This document shows positions 62,424 through 64,000 of a stretch of DNA of 64,000 nt, in pieces. The notes below the pieces were generated by a model. That model made no database searches. It had not been told where the DNA came from and saw only the letters and a list, made by a program, of their open reading frames with translations. The position numbers and the translations under genes were made by a program. How positions within the stretch are numbered: the first letter of the stretch is position 1; every line of letters starts with the position of its first letter. Source of the stretch: Eukaryota sp. TZLM1-RC (taxonomy: Eukaryota; Metamonada: BaSk clade); contig JAUPSS010000010.1 in NCBI GenBank assembly GCA_040285825.1, positions 1-64,000 on the forward strand, in the 5' to 3' direction.

Positions 62424-63324
62424 AAGCTTGGATTTTGATGTTAGACTTGGCTTGGCCAAGAAAAAGAATCCCGCTTTTGCAAATCTTTTACAAGATATGT
62501 GTGACAGTACTTCTTCTGCCTTAGTAACAACAATTCCCCAAGTTTATGGTACTCTCTTAACTGATTCTGCTTGGACTCTGAATATGAGATTTCGTTCCTT
62601 TATTTGGCCTGATAATTTACCTCATAATTTAATTTGTAAATGTTCTCGAGAATGTACAATTACTCATTTGTTAAATTTCAAACATTTTATTACTTTTAGA
62701 AGCAAGGTTCATGATGCTGTAAGAGACCAGTTATATTGTATGTGTAAATCTCATAGAATTGAATCCTTCTTGGAACCTCTGTTGTCAAATCTGTTTGATG
62801 CTGAAGATGATTTTCATAAGAATAATAGAGGTGATGTTGTATTACCTGGATTAGATGGAAGTTTCATTTTATTGGATGTAATGTCTGTTGATCCTTGTAA
62901 TGCCTCAAATGAAAGGCTTGTTAATTCTGAAATTCATAATCCTCTTTCAAATGCTGAAAATTTCAAATTCAAAAAATACAATGAACCTTTGTCCAAATTG
63001 GCCAGTCTACAGCATGCAAAATACAATTTGTATCCATTTGTATTTTCCCTTTTTGGTTCACTTGCACCAACTGCTTTACGTTTTTTGGAAGATTTTGAAA
63101 TGATTGTAAAGAGAAGAACTGGCTGAAATTTCAACAGATTGTTTTGGCAAAATAGAATTGTGTTTTCTATTTTTAAAAGGATGTTGAAGATGGTTTCTGA
63201 TGCTTTGCTTTCTCTTGGATCTCACTATGAGAGAGTTGCATCTAGTGTTTTTGTTTTGGGAGAGATGGATTTTTTAGATGTTGATTTATAGGTTTTGAAT
63301 AAAATTAAAATTTTGGTTAAAAAA
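62402..63324 (+). mobile_element. Family A' insertion in D6 (A27)
   Basis: 5'-truncated at LSKIFESLDFD, ends with the A' tail ATTAAAATTTTGGTTAAAAAA. 14-bp TSD. The CCHC finger reads CKCSRECTITHLLNF, with the last Cys changed to Phe, and a TGA replaces the Arg of RTGRNF at 63,124-63,126. Open 62,407-63,126. Confidence 0.9.
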
Positions 63325-63600
63325 AGAATTTGTTATTCAGGGAAATTTACTCATATTTTACGATCAACATCACCATCTATTTCTCTCGAATTTTGCAGAA
63401 TTTTTAATGACTTAAGAACAAAATTTTTGGCTATTTTGCTCGATATTGATTCTTCTTTTTTACGTAGTCATATTTTTTGTAGCACAGAATTGGGAGGCCT
63501 GGATTTTCACAAATCAAAATATTTGTGTAAAGCCGCATTCATCGGTGGAGGCAAAAATTTCGTTTTTGAATTTTTGAAACGTTTTCCTGAAAACCAACAA
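63325..63600 (+). mobile_element. Family D6, right part
   Basis: RICYSGKFTHILRSTSPSISLEFCRIFNDLRTKFLAILLDIDSSFLRSHIFCSTELGGLDFHKSKYLCKAAFIGGGKNFVFEFLKRFPENQ, open from 63,319, ending at the D-C junction. Confidence 0.85.
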
Positions 63601-64000
63601 TTCATCAAAATATTTGACCAAAGTTGCATTTATTGGTGGTGGAAAAAATTTTGTATTTGAATTCTCTAGAAGATATCCTTTTGCCGAAAATCTTCTTGAA
63701 ACTACAAATAGCCTATTCCTCGATAACTTAAGAGAAGAAATATCCAGTTTATCTCCCGACTTATGGCAATCATGTTTCCCCATATCCATTCAAGAAATTC
63801 CAGACAGAAGTTTGTATTCATTAAAATTTGCGTTGAAAAAGCTCCAACGACATCTCTTGAAAAAATTTGAAAGCAAGGATTTTATTGTTCGACTTAGCAC
63901 GGCTAAGAAAGAAAATCCTGCTTTTGCAAATTTTTTGATTGATTTGAAGGACAGTTCATCTGCAGTTTTGATAAATCAAATTCCCCAGATTTATGGCCTA
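63601..64000 (+). mobile_element. Family C part of the second D-C chimera (C12)
   Basis: Same junction as at 52,481 (CAACAATTCATCAAAATATTTG). Family C linker (YPFAENLLETTNSLFLDNLREEISSLSPDLWQSCFP, LSTAKKENPAFANFLIDLKDSSSAVLINQIPQIYG) runs off the right edge of the window. Confidence 0.85.

Noticed and set aside
4964-64000. Assignment to R2 or another named clade
   Set aside because: Finger spacing, YMDD and non-specific targets do not match R2, and clade placement needs a tree that cannot be made here.

Overview
The window is eukaryotic repeat DNA made almost entirely of transposable-element remains. I see no conventional host gene, rRNA, tRNA or CRISPR. The organism cannot be named from the sequence. 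It has an A+T-rich genome carrying Ty3/gypsy LTR elements and a swarm of related non-LTR (LINE-type) elements, which fits repeat-rich heterochromatin of an animal or protist.

Bases 1-4,860 are G+C-richer and hold a decayed, minus-strand Ty3/gypsy retrotransposon: a long gag, a zinc knuckle, a DSGAT protease and a YIDD reverse transcriptase (RT), cut off at the window edge. From 4,964 to 64,000 nearly everything is fragments of at least seven related non-LTR families, called A-G here. The reference architecture comes from family A at 33,918-38,108: a ~85-bp pyrimidine-rich 5' leader, one ORF of about 1,120 codons (acidic N-terminus DSDSDTDWNAQ, CX2CX4HX4C knuckle, CX2CX15CX2C finger, RT with a YMDD active site, CX1CX7HX3C finger, and a C-terminal restriction-like endonuclease RGD-x13-D), a 3' UTR of about 20 bp with AATAAA, and poly(A). 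There is no apurinic (APE) endonuclease. This places the elements among the early-branching RLE-type non-LTR retrotransposons (the broad group holding R2, CRE and relatives); the exact clade is not determined.

The copies sit inside one another. Target-site duplications (TSDs) of mostly 9-17 bp let many interrupted hosts be rejoined: A in A (35,383-36,080), A in B (33,918-38,108), C in A (11,576-15,007), A in D (10,366-15,918), two C copies in G (41,255-43,087 and 43,634-44,548), A in D (45,201-46,381 and 62,402-63,324), and a 66-bp A tail in C (53,122-53,187). Later rearrangements include an imperfect palindrome of about 8-10 kb per arm centred near 26.6 kb, a smaller inverted duplication (39.0-40.7 kb against 46.6-48.0 kb), tandem duplications of 1.98, 1.67 and 0.54/1.14 kb, and a 2.3-kb segmental duplication (49.9-52.2 kb and 53.3-55.6 kb). 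Several junctions fuse different families at short microhomologies, as expected if the RT jumps between templates.

All copies look dead in this sequence. Many frameshifts are one-base length changes in A/T runs, concentrated at about 5-22.5 kb and around 48.4-51 kb. Part of the apparent decay may therefore be sequencing error. The only stretch with no resemblance to these elements is 9,062-9,548, which has a 63-bp sequence repeated in frame and its own poly(A)-like end.
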